Below are positions 8,189 through 16,357 of a DNA stretch of 33,946 nucleotides, in pieces. Under the pieces are notes generated by a model, which was given only the letters and a program-made list of their open reading frames with translations, searched no databases and was not told where the DNA came from. The position numbers were made by a program, and so were the translations under genes. The DNA comes from Opitutia bacterium (GTDB lineage: Bacteria > Verrucomicrobiota > Verrucomicrobiia > Opitutales > Opitutaceae), in assembly GCA_947461205.1 (NCBI GenBank), contig CANHJG010000047.1:1-33946 (forward strand), in the 5' to 3' direction. Position 1 is the stretch's first letter, and each line of letters opens with the position of its first letter.

Positions 8189-8983
8189 ATGAAATACACC
8201 TACGCCGAACTCGCCAAGATGATCGACCACTCCCTCTTGCATCCGACCATGACGGATCGCGATCTCGAGGAAGGCTGCGCCCTCGCTGCCCGCTACGATG
8301 TGGCCTCCGTCTGCATCAAACCCTACGCCGTCGCCCGCGCCGTCGCCCTGCTGCGCGGCACCGATGTGAAGGTCGGCTGCGTCATCGGCTTTCCCCACGG
8401 CAACTCCGCGACCGAATCGAAACGCTACGAGACCGAACTCGCCTGCCGCGACGGTGCCGTCGAAATCGACATGGTCATCAATCACGGCAAAGCCCTCGGC
8501 GGCGACTGGGACTACGTCGAGGCCGACGTGCGCGCCGTGTGCGTCGAAGCCCACCAGCATGGCGCGAAGGTGAAGGTCATCTTCGAAAACGACTACCTGA
8601 CCAAAGGCGGCGCCGGCCTCAGCACCGACGATTTCAAACGCCGGCTCTGCCAACTCTGCGAACGCGCCGGTGCCGATTGGGTGAAGACTTCCACCGGCTA
8701 CGGCTTCGTGAAACAGGCCGACGGTAGTTATAATTACAAAGGTGCCACCGAGCACGACCTCGCGCTCATGCGCGCGAGTTGTTCGCCGCACGTGCAGGTC
8801 AAAGCCGCCGGCGGCGTGCGCGACCTCGACGGACTGATCAAAGTCCGCGACCTCGGCGGCTCGCGCTGCGGCGCCACCGCCACCGCCGCCATGCTCGACG
8901 AGTATCGCCGTCGCGCCACCGCAGAGGCCGCTGGCGAACAAGTCGCCAAGCCCGCCGGCGCCATCGGCTCCGGCGGATACTGA
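8189..8983 (+). CDS. deoC: Deoxyribose-phosphate aldolase family protein (DeoC)
   Basis: Class I aldolase of 264 aa. DeoC normally cleaves 2-deoxyribose-5-phosphate to glyceraldehyde-3-phosphate and acetaldehyde in the cytoplasm. All key residues are present: Asp94 in EIDMVIN, the Schiff-base Lys166 in WVKTSTGYGF, and Lys205 in QVKAAGGVR. N-terminal IDHSLLHPTMT matches the family's 'IDHTLL.P' opening. Compared with bacterial DeoC the C-terminus carries a Gly/Ala-rich tail ending SGGY. It sits 3 bp after the isomerase gene and 77 bp before a TonB-dependent receptor, not with nucleoside phosphorylases. It may therefore cleave a deoxy- or keto-sugar phosphate from the imported glycan rather than salvaged deoxynucleosides. 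The fold and catalytic class are secure; the in vivo substrate is inference. Confidence 0.93.
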   Translation: MKYTYAELAKMIDHSLLHPTMTDRDLEEGCALAARYDVASVCIKPYAVARAVALLRGTDVKVGCVIGFPHGNSATESKRYETELACRDGAVEIDMVINHGKALGGDWDYVEADVRAVCVEAHQHGAKVKVIFENDYLTKGGAGLSTDDFKRRLCQLCERAGADWVKTSTGYGFVKQADGSYNYKGATEHDLALMRASCSPHVQVKAAGGVRDLDGLIKVRDLGGSRCGATATAAMLDEYRRRATAEAAGEQVAKPAGAIGSGGY

Positions 8984-9060
8984 GTCACCCGCTTGTCCGT
9001 CTCGCCCCGCCTCCGTCCCGCCTTTCATTCACTTTTTTCAACCAGCACCCAAACCCTCCC

Positions 9061-11874
9061 ATGAAATATTACACCCAACCCAGATCCCGCCCGTGCGCAG
9101 CGACTTTGCTCGCCTGCGCACTTTCGTTCGCCGCACTCGACGCCTCGGTTCGTGCGCAGACTGCACCCACCGCCAACGCTACCGGCACCGCCGCGGCTTC
9201 AGCGGAAGCTCCCGTTGAGCTTTCGCCGTTCACCGTCTCCACCGGCAAAGACACCGGCTATCTCGCCTCCGGCACGTTGGCCGGCTCGCGTTTGAACACC
9301 TCGCTCGTCGATACGCCGGCCTCGATCTCCGTGATGACGCGGGACTTTATCAACGACATCGCGGCGACCAATGTCGGCGACGCCTTGGCCTACGCCCTCA
9401 ACGCCGAGCGCGACACCAGCGATTCCACCGGCAACGGCCATGGCTCCGGCGACCTGCCGCTTTCGATCCGCGGTTTCGGCGGTTCGAGCCTCGGTCGAAA
9501 CTATTTTCAGTGGGGACTGGAGAGTGACACCTACAACACTGAGCGCCTCGATTTTTCGCGCGGCCCCAACTCCATCCTCTTCGGCACCGGCGGTCCCGGC
9601 GGCATCATCAACACCACGACGAAGCGCGCGATCTTCGGCCGCGATCTCCAACAACTGGGTTTACGCGTGGCTTCGGGCGAAGACTACCGCGCCACCTTCG
9701 ACGTGAGCCGCCAGGTCGCCAAGACCTTCGCCGTCCGCGTCAACGGCGTGCAACAATCCGCCAAAAGCTGGCGCGACTACGTGGGGAGCGATCGCAAGGG
9801 CGCCGCCCTCGCCGCGACGTTCCGCCCCTTCAGAAATACCGAGATTCGTTTCGACGGCGAATACGGTGAATACAACCGCGTGCTCACCAACCCTTACCTG
9901 CCGGGCGATGGCCTCTCCACCTGGCTCACGGGCGGCCGGCTCGTCTCGCCGACCTACGGCGCAGTCGTCACCGGCGCCGGTCGCAGCACCGCGCGCGTCT
10001 ACATCCACGATCCGGCGGGCGGCACCGTGCAGAGTTGGTTTGGCTCGCTCGTGACCGCCGGCGCCGGCGCCGCCCTCTCGGCCGCCATCCCGCGCGGCCT
10101 CACGAATTTTTCCGTGCTTCCGCTCAAAGCCAACCCGAGTGGCGACGGAAATCGCTCCGACAGCCGTTTCAAGAGCTCCGGCCTGTTCATCGAGCAACGG
10201 CTCGGCGATCTGTGGATCGAAGCCGCCGCCAGCCGTCAGGCCACGGGCCGGCTCTGGCTGACGAGTTCGAACTGGGGCGACAGCGTGATCCGCGCCGATC
10301 CCAATGCCGTCCTCCCCGACGGTCGCGCCAACCCGAACGTCGGCAAACTCTACATCGACAGCAACGCCCAGCAGCAGACGTTCGATTTCACGATCGACGA
10401 CCTCCGGCTCACCGCCGCCTACACGCTCGACCTCAACAAATACAGCTCATGGCTCGGCAGCTATTCGGTCACCGGCCTTCTCAGCAGCCGCCGTAACGAT
10501 CAAAACAACGACAACCTGTTTGAGGTAAACACGACGCCGATCGGCGACGCGATCTACCCACGCAATCTCTCCAACGCCAACAACCGCATCTACCGCCGCG
10601 CCTATCTCGATCCGTTCGGTTCGGGCCGCAAAGGCGGCTATGATGCACGCAACAACCAGTTCAGCCAGGGCGGTGTCACCTCCGGCTTTGCCCGCATCCA
10701 AAATCAGGGCATCATCAGCCGCGAGGAGCTCAACTCGCAGATGGTCGCCGGCCAGGCCAAGATTCTGAAAGACCGACTCGTCATCACCGGCGGGTTGCGC
10801 CACGACAAACAGAAGAACTTTGCCGGCAACGCCACGGCCGACACCGTCACGGGCCTCTTCCCCTTCCAGACGCTTAGCGCCACCTCGACGGATTTCGAGG
10901 GTGACACCAAGACCTTTGGTCTCGTGTTGCACATGACCCCGTGGGCCGCCGCCTTCTATAACCAATCGGACAATTTCGTCCCGCAAAGCACCCTGACGAT
11001 CATCGGTGACCAACTCGGGCCACGGCTCGGCAAGGGCAAGGATTTCGGTCTCAAGTTCCGCCTGCTGGACGGTCGCGTCTACGCCGCCTTCACCCGTTAC
11101 GAGACCAGCGAAAAGAACCGCCAAAACTTCGCCGACGGCGGTCTCGTGAACGCGATCAACGAAATCTACGAGGCGATCGGAGATCCCACCCGCGTCGCCG
11201 GAGCAACCTCGCGCGACGGCATCGACACGGAAGGCAAGGGCCATGAATTCGAGGTCACCGCCAACCCCACGACGCAATGGCGCTTCACCGCGAATTTCTC
11301 CCAAACGCAGGGCACGCAGGCCAATAACCAGCCGCGCCTCCGTGCTTACATCGCGAGTCGTCGCACCGCCTGGGCCGCACAATCCACCCGCCCGCTCATC
11401 GCCCCCATCAACGGCGTGCCGATCACCGATCCCAAGACGTCCGCGCCGTCCACGGTAGCCACCGCGTTGGACTCACTCGCCACCTACGAGAAAAACATCC
11501 TCGCCGCCAACGGAGTGACCCGGCGCCAGCTGCGCGAATACACGGGCAGCGTCTTCACCGCCTACACGTTTCGCTCCGACAGCAAATGGCTCAACGACCT
11601 GACGCTCGGCGCCGGCGCACGCTATCGCGACAAACCCGTCGTCGGCTACCGCAACGGTATCGAGCCCGTCTTCGGCAAGGGCGATGTGAACCTCAACATG
11701 ATGGCCGCGAAAAATCTGCGCGTCATGAACCGCCGCGTCCGCATCCAGGCCAATCTGGACAATCTGCTCAACGTCAACGACCCGATCATCGCCGACGCCG
11801 ACGACACCGGAGCGTATCGTTTCCTCTACCCGAATCCCTTCCGGTGGACGCTCTCAGCCACGATCAATCTGTAA
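9061..11874 (+). CDS. TonB-dependent outer-membrane receptor
   Basis: A 937-aa outer-membrane transporter for TonB-energised uptake, probably of oligosaccharides. It has a signal peptide ending near VRAQ, a low-complexity Ala/Thr spacer, then VELSPFTVSTGKDTGY (52-67). A plug domain follows (TLAGSRLNTSLVDTPASISVMTRDF onward, with SIRGFGG and FFQW segments) and then a long barrel with alternating strands, ending in RWTLSATINL, an aromatic-containing C-terminal strand typical of barrel insertion. The open frame extends upstream to 8779 inside deoC; ATG 9061 is chosen because it begins the signal peptide. There is no SusD-like lipoprotein next to it, as usual in Verrucomicrobiota. It is followed after 12 bp by a sulfatase gene, so sulfated substrates are likely. 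Ligand unknown. Confidence 0.93.
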   Translation: MKYYTQPRSRPCAATLLACALSFAALDASVRAQTAPTANATGTAAASAEAPVELSPFTVSTGKDTGYLASGTLAGSRLNTSLVDTPASISVMTRDFINDIAATNVGDALAYALNAERDTSDSTGNGHGSGDLPLSIRGFGGSSLGRNYFQWGLESDTYNTERLDFSRGPNSILFGTGGPGGIINTTTKRAIFGRDLQQLGLRVASGEDYRATFDVSRQVAKTFAVRVNGVQQSAKSWRDYVGSDRKGAALAATFRPFRNTEIRFDGEYGEYNRVLTNPYLPGDGLSTWLTGGRLVSPTYGAVVTGAGRSTARVYIHDPAGGTVQSWFGSLVTAGAGAALSAAIPRGLTNFSVLPLKANPSGDGNRSDSRFKSSGLFIEQRLGDLWIEAAASRQATGRLWLTSSNWGDSVIRADPNAVLPDGRANPNVGKLYIDSNAQQQTFDFTIDDLRLTAAYTLDLNKYSSWLGSYSVTGLLSSRRNDQNNDNLFEVNTTPIGDAIYPRNLSNANNRIYRRAYLDPFGSGRKGGYDARNNQFSQGGVTSGFARIQNQGIISREELNSQMVAGQAKILKDRLVITGGLRHDKQKNFAGNATADTVTGLFPFQTLSATSTDFEGDTKTFGLVLHMTPWAAAFYNQSDNFVPQSTLTIIGDQLGPRLGKGKDFGLKFRLLDGRVYAAFTRYETSEKNRQNFADGGLVNAINEIYEAIGDPTRVAGATSRDGIDTEGKGHEFEVTANPTTQWRFTANFSQTQGTQANNQPRLRAYIASRRTAWAAQSTRPLIAPINGVPITDPKTSAPSTVATALDSLATYEKNILAANGVTRRQLREYTGSVFTAYTFRSDSKWLNDLTLGAGARYRDKPVVGYRNGIEPVFGKGDVNLNMMAAKNLRVMNRRVRIQANLDNLLNVNDPIIADADDTGAYRFLYPNPFRWTLSATINL

Positions 11875-11886
11875 ACTCCGGCTCCA

Positions 11887-13320
11887 GTGTTGACCGCCCT
11901 CCCGACCCGTCGCGTTGCCCTGCTGGCGCTCCTCAGCTCACTTTCGCTGGGGAGCGCCACGCCGTCGGGCACGGTGAGTCCGCCGCGGCCCAACGTCCTC
12001 TTCATCGTCGCCGACGATCTCTGCACCCACGTCGGCGCTTATGGCGACAAGGTCGTGCAAACACCGCACTTCGATGCGCTCGCAGCCCGTGGCGTGCGCT
12101 TCGACCGCGCGTATGCTCAATACCCCGTCTGCAACCCCTCGCGCATTTCGTTTCTCTCCGGCCTGCGCCCCGACACCACTCGCATCTACGGCAACGACGT
12201 CGCTCTCCGCACGACGTTGCCCGACGCGGTGACGCTGCCGCAGCGGCTCCGCGAAAACGGTTACTTCACCGCCTCGATCTCAAAAATCTTCCACGTCAGT
12301 CAGTGGGACCCGCGTCGCCCAGACGACAAACCCGGCACATGGAAACTCGACGACGCGCGCTCGTGGGATTTTCGCGTGAACACCAAGCCCACTGAACTCG
12401 GCGCCAAGGGCGATCGCCTCCACCTTGCCGGCGGGCCGCAGCCCAACGACGTCCTGAACTACCGTCTCATGGCCGAGGGAGACGACGACGATCAGGACGA
12501 CGGGCAGGCCGTGCGTGACGCCATCACGCTCCTCGAAGCGAAACGCGCCCAACCATTCTTTCTCGCGGTAGGTTTCCGCCGCCCGCACGCCGCGTGGATC
12601 GCGCCAAAAAAATACTTCGATCTCTACCCACTCGCGTCGCTCCGGCTGCCCGATCCTGGCCCCCGCGAAGGCGTGCCTCCCATCGCGTTCACCAATCCCA
12701 CGCCCAACTACGGAGTGCCGGAAGAAATGCTGAAGATGCTTCAAGCTTACTACGCGAGCACCACGTTCATGGACGCCCAACTCGGTCGCCTCCTCGCTGC
12801 CCTTGAGCGCACCGGCCACGCCGCCAACACCATCATCGTGATGATCGGCGATCACGGCTGGCACCTCGGGGAACACGGTCTCTGGCACAAGGGCACGCTC
12901 TTCGAAGAGAGCGCCCGCGCGCCGCTCGTCATCGTCGCTCCCGGAGCGCGAGGCAACGGTCGCGCCACCACGCGCATCGTCGAGTTCGTCGATCTCTTCC
13001 CCACACTCGCCGAGCTCTGCGGCCTCCCGGCTCCGGCCGGTCTTGCCGGTGTGAGCCTCCGGCCGCTGCTGGAAAATCCCGCCGCCCCGTGGAGCCGTCC
13101 CGCGTTCACGCAAATGTTGCGGGCCGGCAACAAAATGGGTCGCTCAGTCCGCACCGAGCGCTGGCGCTACACCGAGTGGGACGAGGGCCGCGCGGGCTCC
13201 GAACTCTACGATCACGCCGCCGATCCCGGCGAACACATCAATGTGGCGGCGCATCCCCGCCACGCCGTGACCGTCGGAGAACTTCAGCGTCTCCTGCGTG
13301 CCAACGGCGGCTCCCGATGA
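11887..13320 (+). CDS. Exported iduronate-2-sulfatase-like sulfatase (CNPSR)
   Basis: S1-family sulfatase of 477 aa resembling iduronate-2-sulfatases. A short signal peptide (TRRVALLALLSSLSLGSA) precedes NVLFIVADDLCTHVGAYG, with Asp43-Asp44 as predicted metal ligands. The maturation signature is CNPSR with Cys82. The second metal-site block IGDHGWHLGEHGLWHKGTLFEE is the form typical of iduronate-2-sulfatase relatives, and the C-terminal subdomain ends with ELYDHAADPGEHINVA, a usual S1 ending. The start is GTG 11887, 12 bp after the receptor stop, with no ATG available before the signal sequence; TTG 11890 is an alternative. It probably removes sulfate from sugars in the periplasm once the receptor has brought them in. 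Fine substrate specificity is not determinable here. Confidence 0.92.
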   Translation: MLTALPTRRVALLALLSSLSLGSATPSGTVSPPRPNVLFIVADDLCTHVGAYGDKVVQTPHFDALAARGVRFDRAYAQYPVCNPSRISFLSGLRPDTTRIYGNDVALRTTLPDAVTLPQRLRENGYFTASISKIFHVSQWDPRRPDDKPGTWKLDDARSWDFRVNTKPTELGAKGDRLHLAGGPQPNDVLNYRLMAEGDDDDQDDGQAVRDAITLLEAKRAQPFFLAVGFRRPHAAWIAPKKYFDLYPLASLRLPDPGPREGVPPIAFTNPTPNYGVPEEMLKMLQAYYASTTFMDAQLGRLLAALERTGHAANTIIVMIGDHGWHLGEHGLWHKGTLFEESARAPLVIVAPGARGNGRATTRIVEFVDLFPTLAELCGLPAPAGLAGVSLRPLLENPAAPWSRPAFTQMLRAGNKMGRSVRTERWRYTEWDEGRAGSELYDHAADPGEHINVAAHPRHAVTVGELQRLLRANGGSR

Positions 13321-13455
13321 CCTCTTCAACGTGAGAATATCCCGTCGCCCTATTCCAGTCCGTTCGGTTGTATCACGGGCGGCTGGCCGACGCTTCCGCG
13401 CAACATTTTGCGATCAGGAGCTTATCTGCGACCGACCAATCTGCTGACCCTATCC

Positions 13456-14520
13456 ATGAAGACCCTCTCAGCTCTCCTCTTCACAGGCCTTGTGCTCGGC
13501 GGCAGCGATACCGCGACCGCCGCCACGCCGGCCGACGCAGACCTGATCCCCGAGGCCCGGGCCGTGTTGGATTATCTTCACTCCATCTACGGCAAGCAGA
13601 CGCTCGCCGGCGCGAACACCCTCAAGCTCGCCGACGCCATTCGCGACGTATGCGGCCGCTCACCCGCCATCGTTGCATTTGATCTCTCCGGCTGGAACAG
13701 CCCGCCGTGGGGCGACAACTACCAAAGTGTCGTCAAAAAGACGCTCGGGGACGTCGCGACCTGGTGGCGCCGCGGCGGCATCGTCACGATGCAATTGCAC
13801 GCGATCAATCCGCTCAACCCCGAAGGTTCCGCCTGGCTCGCGCCCCACGGCCGCAAGGCCGGCAGTCCGCCTTTTCCGTTTGCCGCCGCCCTCCGGCCAG
13901 GAACTCCCGAGCACGCCGCACTCATGCGCGAGCTCAAGGGCCACGCCGACTGGCTCACCCAGTTGGCCGACGCCCGCGTGCCGGTGCTGTGGCGCCCCTT
14001 GCACGAGATCGACGGCGGGTGGTTCTGGTGGACGGACAAGGACACGCCGGAGAACACCGCCGCCTACTGGCGGCTGATGTTCGACTACTTCGTGAAGGAG
14101 CGAAAACTCCACAATCTGATCTGGGTCTACTCAGCCGCGGTCAGCTCAGGTGTCGGTCAGGAGGCTGTCACCGCCGTCGAGCGCCGCCGGCGTTTCTATC
14201 CGGGGGACGCCTACGTGGACATCGCCGGCATCGACATCTACCCATCGGAAAAACTCGGCATCGGGCCCCCACAGACCGACACCTATCCCACCAGCCACAC
14301 CACGATGCAGCAGGTCGCTCCGGGCAAACTCCTCGCGCTCTGTGAATGCGAAGCCCTGCCCGATCCGACCGCGATGGCGACCCGCGGCCCGCGGTGGCTC
14401 TACTGCCTCCCGTGGTGGGGTCCGCAGAAACAGCATCCCCCCGAGTGGATCAAACAAACTTACCCGCACGAATTCGTGATTACTCTCGACGAATTGCCCC
14501 GTTTCGCTCCGGCCAATTAA
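13456..14520 (+). CDS. Exported GH26 family glycoside hydrolase (mannanase-like)
   Basis: A 354-aa glycoside hydrolase of family 26, whose best-known members are endo-beta-1,4-mannanases. A signal peptide covers about the first 23 residues (MKTLSALLFTGLVLGGSDTATA). The (beta/alpha)8 barrel shows the clan GH-A acid/base motif WRPLHEIDGGWFWW, with His183 and Glu184. The nucleophile is predicted as Glu297 in LLALCECEALPDP, where relatives generally have Glu-x-Gly; here the third position is Glu299. There is also GIDIYP at the end of a late strand. The start is ATG 13456; an upstream in-frame start at 13408 precedes the signal peptide. It follows the sulfatase by 135 bp and precedes a DUF4038 enzyme by 29 bp. 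Family assignment is strong; beta-mannan as substrate is the default inference, and other beta-linked glycans are possible. Confidence 0.87.
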   Translation: MKTLSALLFTGLVLGGSDTATAATPADADLIPEARAVLDYLHSIYGKQTLAGANTLKLADAIRDVCGRSPAIVAFDLSGWNSPPWGDNYQSVVKKTLGDVATWWRRGGIVTMQLHAINPLNPEGSAWLAPHGRKAGSPPFPFAAALRPGTPEHAALMRELKGHADWLTQLADARVPVLWRPLHEIDGGWFWWTDKDTPENTAAYWRLMFDYFVKERKLHNLIWVYSAAVSSGVGQEAVTAVERRRRFYPGDAYVDIAGIDIYPSEKLGIGPPQTDTYPTSHTTMQQVAPGKLLALCECEALPDPTAMATRGPRWLYCLPWWGPQKQHPPEWIKQTYPHEFVITLDELPRFAPAN

Positions 14521-14549
14521 CCTCCGTCCCGCTTCCGGGGATTTTTTCC

Positions 14550-16250
14550 ATGCTATCACTTGCTCTTCGCTGGACCGCGGTCAGCGCCTTGCTGTTTATC
14601 GCCGCGACCGCATCCGCCGCCCTCGACCTGAAAACCACGGTCCACACGGTGGTCGAGTGGAGCGCGACCGGAACCCGCCCGCGCTCCGACCCATGGGGCG
14701 AACTGGAGGTCGATGCCATCGTGCGCAACGCCGCCGGGCGCGAGTGGCGCGTGCCCGCGTTCTGGTCCGGTGGTTCCACGTGGCGCTTCCGCTTCTCCTC
14801 TGCGACGCCCGGCGAATTTCGTTTCGAAACCGTGTGCAGCGACGCGACCGACTCCGGCCTGCACGGCCAGCGGGGCACGATCACCGTGACGGCCGCGGCC
14901 GCCGAAAAAAATCCGCTGCTCCGCCACGGTCCGCTCCGGCTCAGCGACGACCGACGGCACTTCGCGCATGCCGACGGCACGCCGTTCTTCTGGCTCGCCG
15001 ACTCGTGGTGGTTCGGGATGACGAGCCGGCTGCGGTTTCCCGGCGAGTTTCGCACGCTCCTCGACGACCGCGTGGCCAAGGGGTTTTCCGTGATCCAATT
15101 CGCCATCGCGTTTCCCTGCGACATCGCGCCCTTCGACCCACGGGGAGCGAACGAAGCCGGCCACGCGTGGACGGCCGGTTTCGGCTCGATCAACCCGGCC
15201 TACTTCGATCTCGCCGATCAGCGCGTGCGCACGATCGTCGACGCCGGACTCGTCCCGAATATCGTTGGCGCGTGGGGCTACTATTTGCCCCGCATGGGCG
15301 TCGAAAAAATGAAACGCCACTGGCGCTACCTCGTCGCTCGCTACGGTGCGTGGCCGGTCGTGTGGACCGTCGCCGGCGAATCCACCTTGGTTTACTACGA
15401 CTTCAAGGCGGGCAGCCCTGAGCAGGCGGCCGCCCGCACCGCCCAAGTGCAGGGTTGGTCCGAGGTCGCGAAGCAACTCCGGGCGACCGATCCGTTTCAC
15501 CGTTTGGTCACCGTGCACCCCGGGCCGAACTCCGGCATGATGCGACCGCTCACGGACATGTCGCAGCTCGATTTTGTTTTTCTCCAGCCCGGTCACAGCG
15601 ATTGGGAAACGCTGCCGGTTGCACTCGAACATCTCGCCCGCGCGCGTCGCGAATTTCCCGACCGCCCGTCGCTGATGGGCGAAGTGTGCTTCGAGGGCAT
15701 GCACGGCGGCGGCAGCGGGCCGAAGATCCAGCGGTTTCTCTTTTGGAGCACGGTGCTGTCCGGCGCGCCGGGTTTTTCGTATGGCACGGACACCACGTGG
15801 CAGTTCAACCGCCGCGACGAACCGTTCGGCGCTTCGCCGCACGGCATGGCCTGGGGCAATATTCCTTGGGAGGAAGGTTACCGCTGGGCCGGGTCCACCC
15901 ACGTCGGTCTGGGCCGAAAAATACTCACCGATATCGAATGGTGGCGCCTCGAGCCGCATCGGGAATGGATCACGCCCAACGCCACGCCGGCCGATCTGAT
16001 GAAGCCCTATTGTGCCGGGATTCCCGGCCGGCTCCGGGTCGTCTTCCTGCCCAAAGGCCAAGCTCGCTGGGTGCAGCCGTTCACGATGCGCGGGCTCGAG
16101 CAAGGCGTGCGCTACACGGCCCGCTATGTGGATCCAATTACGGGCCGCAGCGAAAAACCCATCCCTGTCGAGCGCGACGCTAACGGCGAATGGCGGCTCA
16201 CCTACCCGCCCATTTTGCAGGACTGGGTGCTGATCATGGAGGCGAAGTAG
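14550..16250 (+). CDS. DUF5060-DUF4038 glycoside hydrolase (GH140/apiosidase-like)
   Basis: A 566-aa exported protein with signal peptide MLSLALRWTAVSALLFIAATASA. Residues about 30-115 resemble the DUF5060 beta-sandwich (VEWSAT..., FRFETVCSDATDSGLHGQRG). Residues about 125-460 form a TIM-barrel domain of the DUF4038 type (LSDDRRHFAHADGTPFFWLADSWW cut across 131-154, then AGLVPNIVGAWGYY). WTVAGES (Glu277) and MGEVCFEG (Glu378/Glu382) are candidate catalytic carboxylates at strand ends. The C-terminus, RGLEQGVRYTARYVDPITG onward, looks like the small beta-domain found after DUF4038. Characterised DUF4038 relatives include GH140 apiosidases, but this assignment is by overall pattern, so apiose is not claimed. 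The start at ATG 14550 begins the signal peptide; the upstream extension lies in the GH26 gene. It probably acts with GH26 on the same polymer. Confidence 0.75.
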   Translation: MLSLALRWTAVSALLFIAATASAALDLKTTVHTVVEWSATGTRPRSDPWGELEVDAIVRNAAGREWRVPAFWSGGSTWRFRFSSATPGEFRFETVCSDATDSGLHGQRGTITVTAAAAEKNPLLRHGPLRLSDDRRHFAHADGTPFFWLADSWWFGMTSRLRFPGEFRTLLDDRVAKGFSVIQFAIAFPCDIAPFDPRGANEAGHAWTAGFGSINPAYFDLADQRVRTIVDAGLVPNIVGAWGYYLPRMGVEKMKRHWRYLVARYGAWPVVWTVAGESTLVYYDFKAGSPEQAAARTAQVQGWSEVAKQLRATDPFHRLVTVHPGPNSGMMRPLTDMSQLDFVFLQPGHSDWETLPVALEHLARARREFPDRPSLMGEVCFEGMHGGGSGPKIQRFLFWSTVLSGAPGFSYGTDTTWQFNRRDEPFGASPHGMAWGNIPWEEGYRWAGSTHVGLGRKILTDIEWWRLEPHREWITPNATPADLMKPYCAGIPGRLRVVFLPKGQARWVQPFTMRGLEQGVRYTARYVDPITGRSEKPIPVERDANGEWRLTYPPILQDWVLIMEAK

Positions 16251-16272
16251 CAACGACCTCGCTGCGTCCGTG

Positions 16273-16315
16273 CTTCCTCGTTCGTGAGTGCCCGCCGGCA
16301 TCGTTGACGAGGAAG
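16273..16315. terminator. Inverted repeat between GH140-like and PSCyt genes
   Basis: A perfect 9-bp inverted repeat, CTTCCTCGT (16273-16281) and ACGAGGAAG (16307-16315), encloses a 25-nt loop. It begins 22 bp after the stop of the glycoside hydrolase gene and ends 42 bp before the next ATG. No T run follows. It could attenuate read-through into the PSCyt gene or be a repeat element. Confidence 0.35.
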
Positions 16316-16357
16316 GAGGATTCCGCCCGACTTTGCCAACCCACCCCGACCTTCCGC

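Noticed and set aside
8779-9060. In-frame N-terminal extension of the first TonB-dependent receptor
   Set aside because: It overlaps deoC, is Arg-rich, and lies upstream of a clean signal peptide that begins at ATG 9061.
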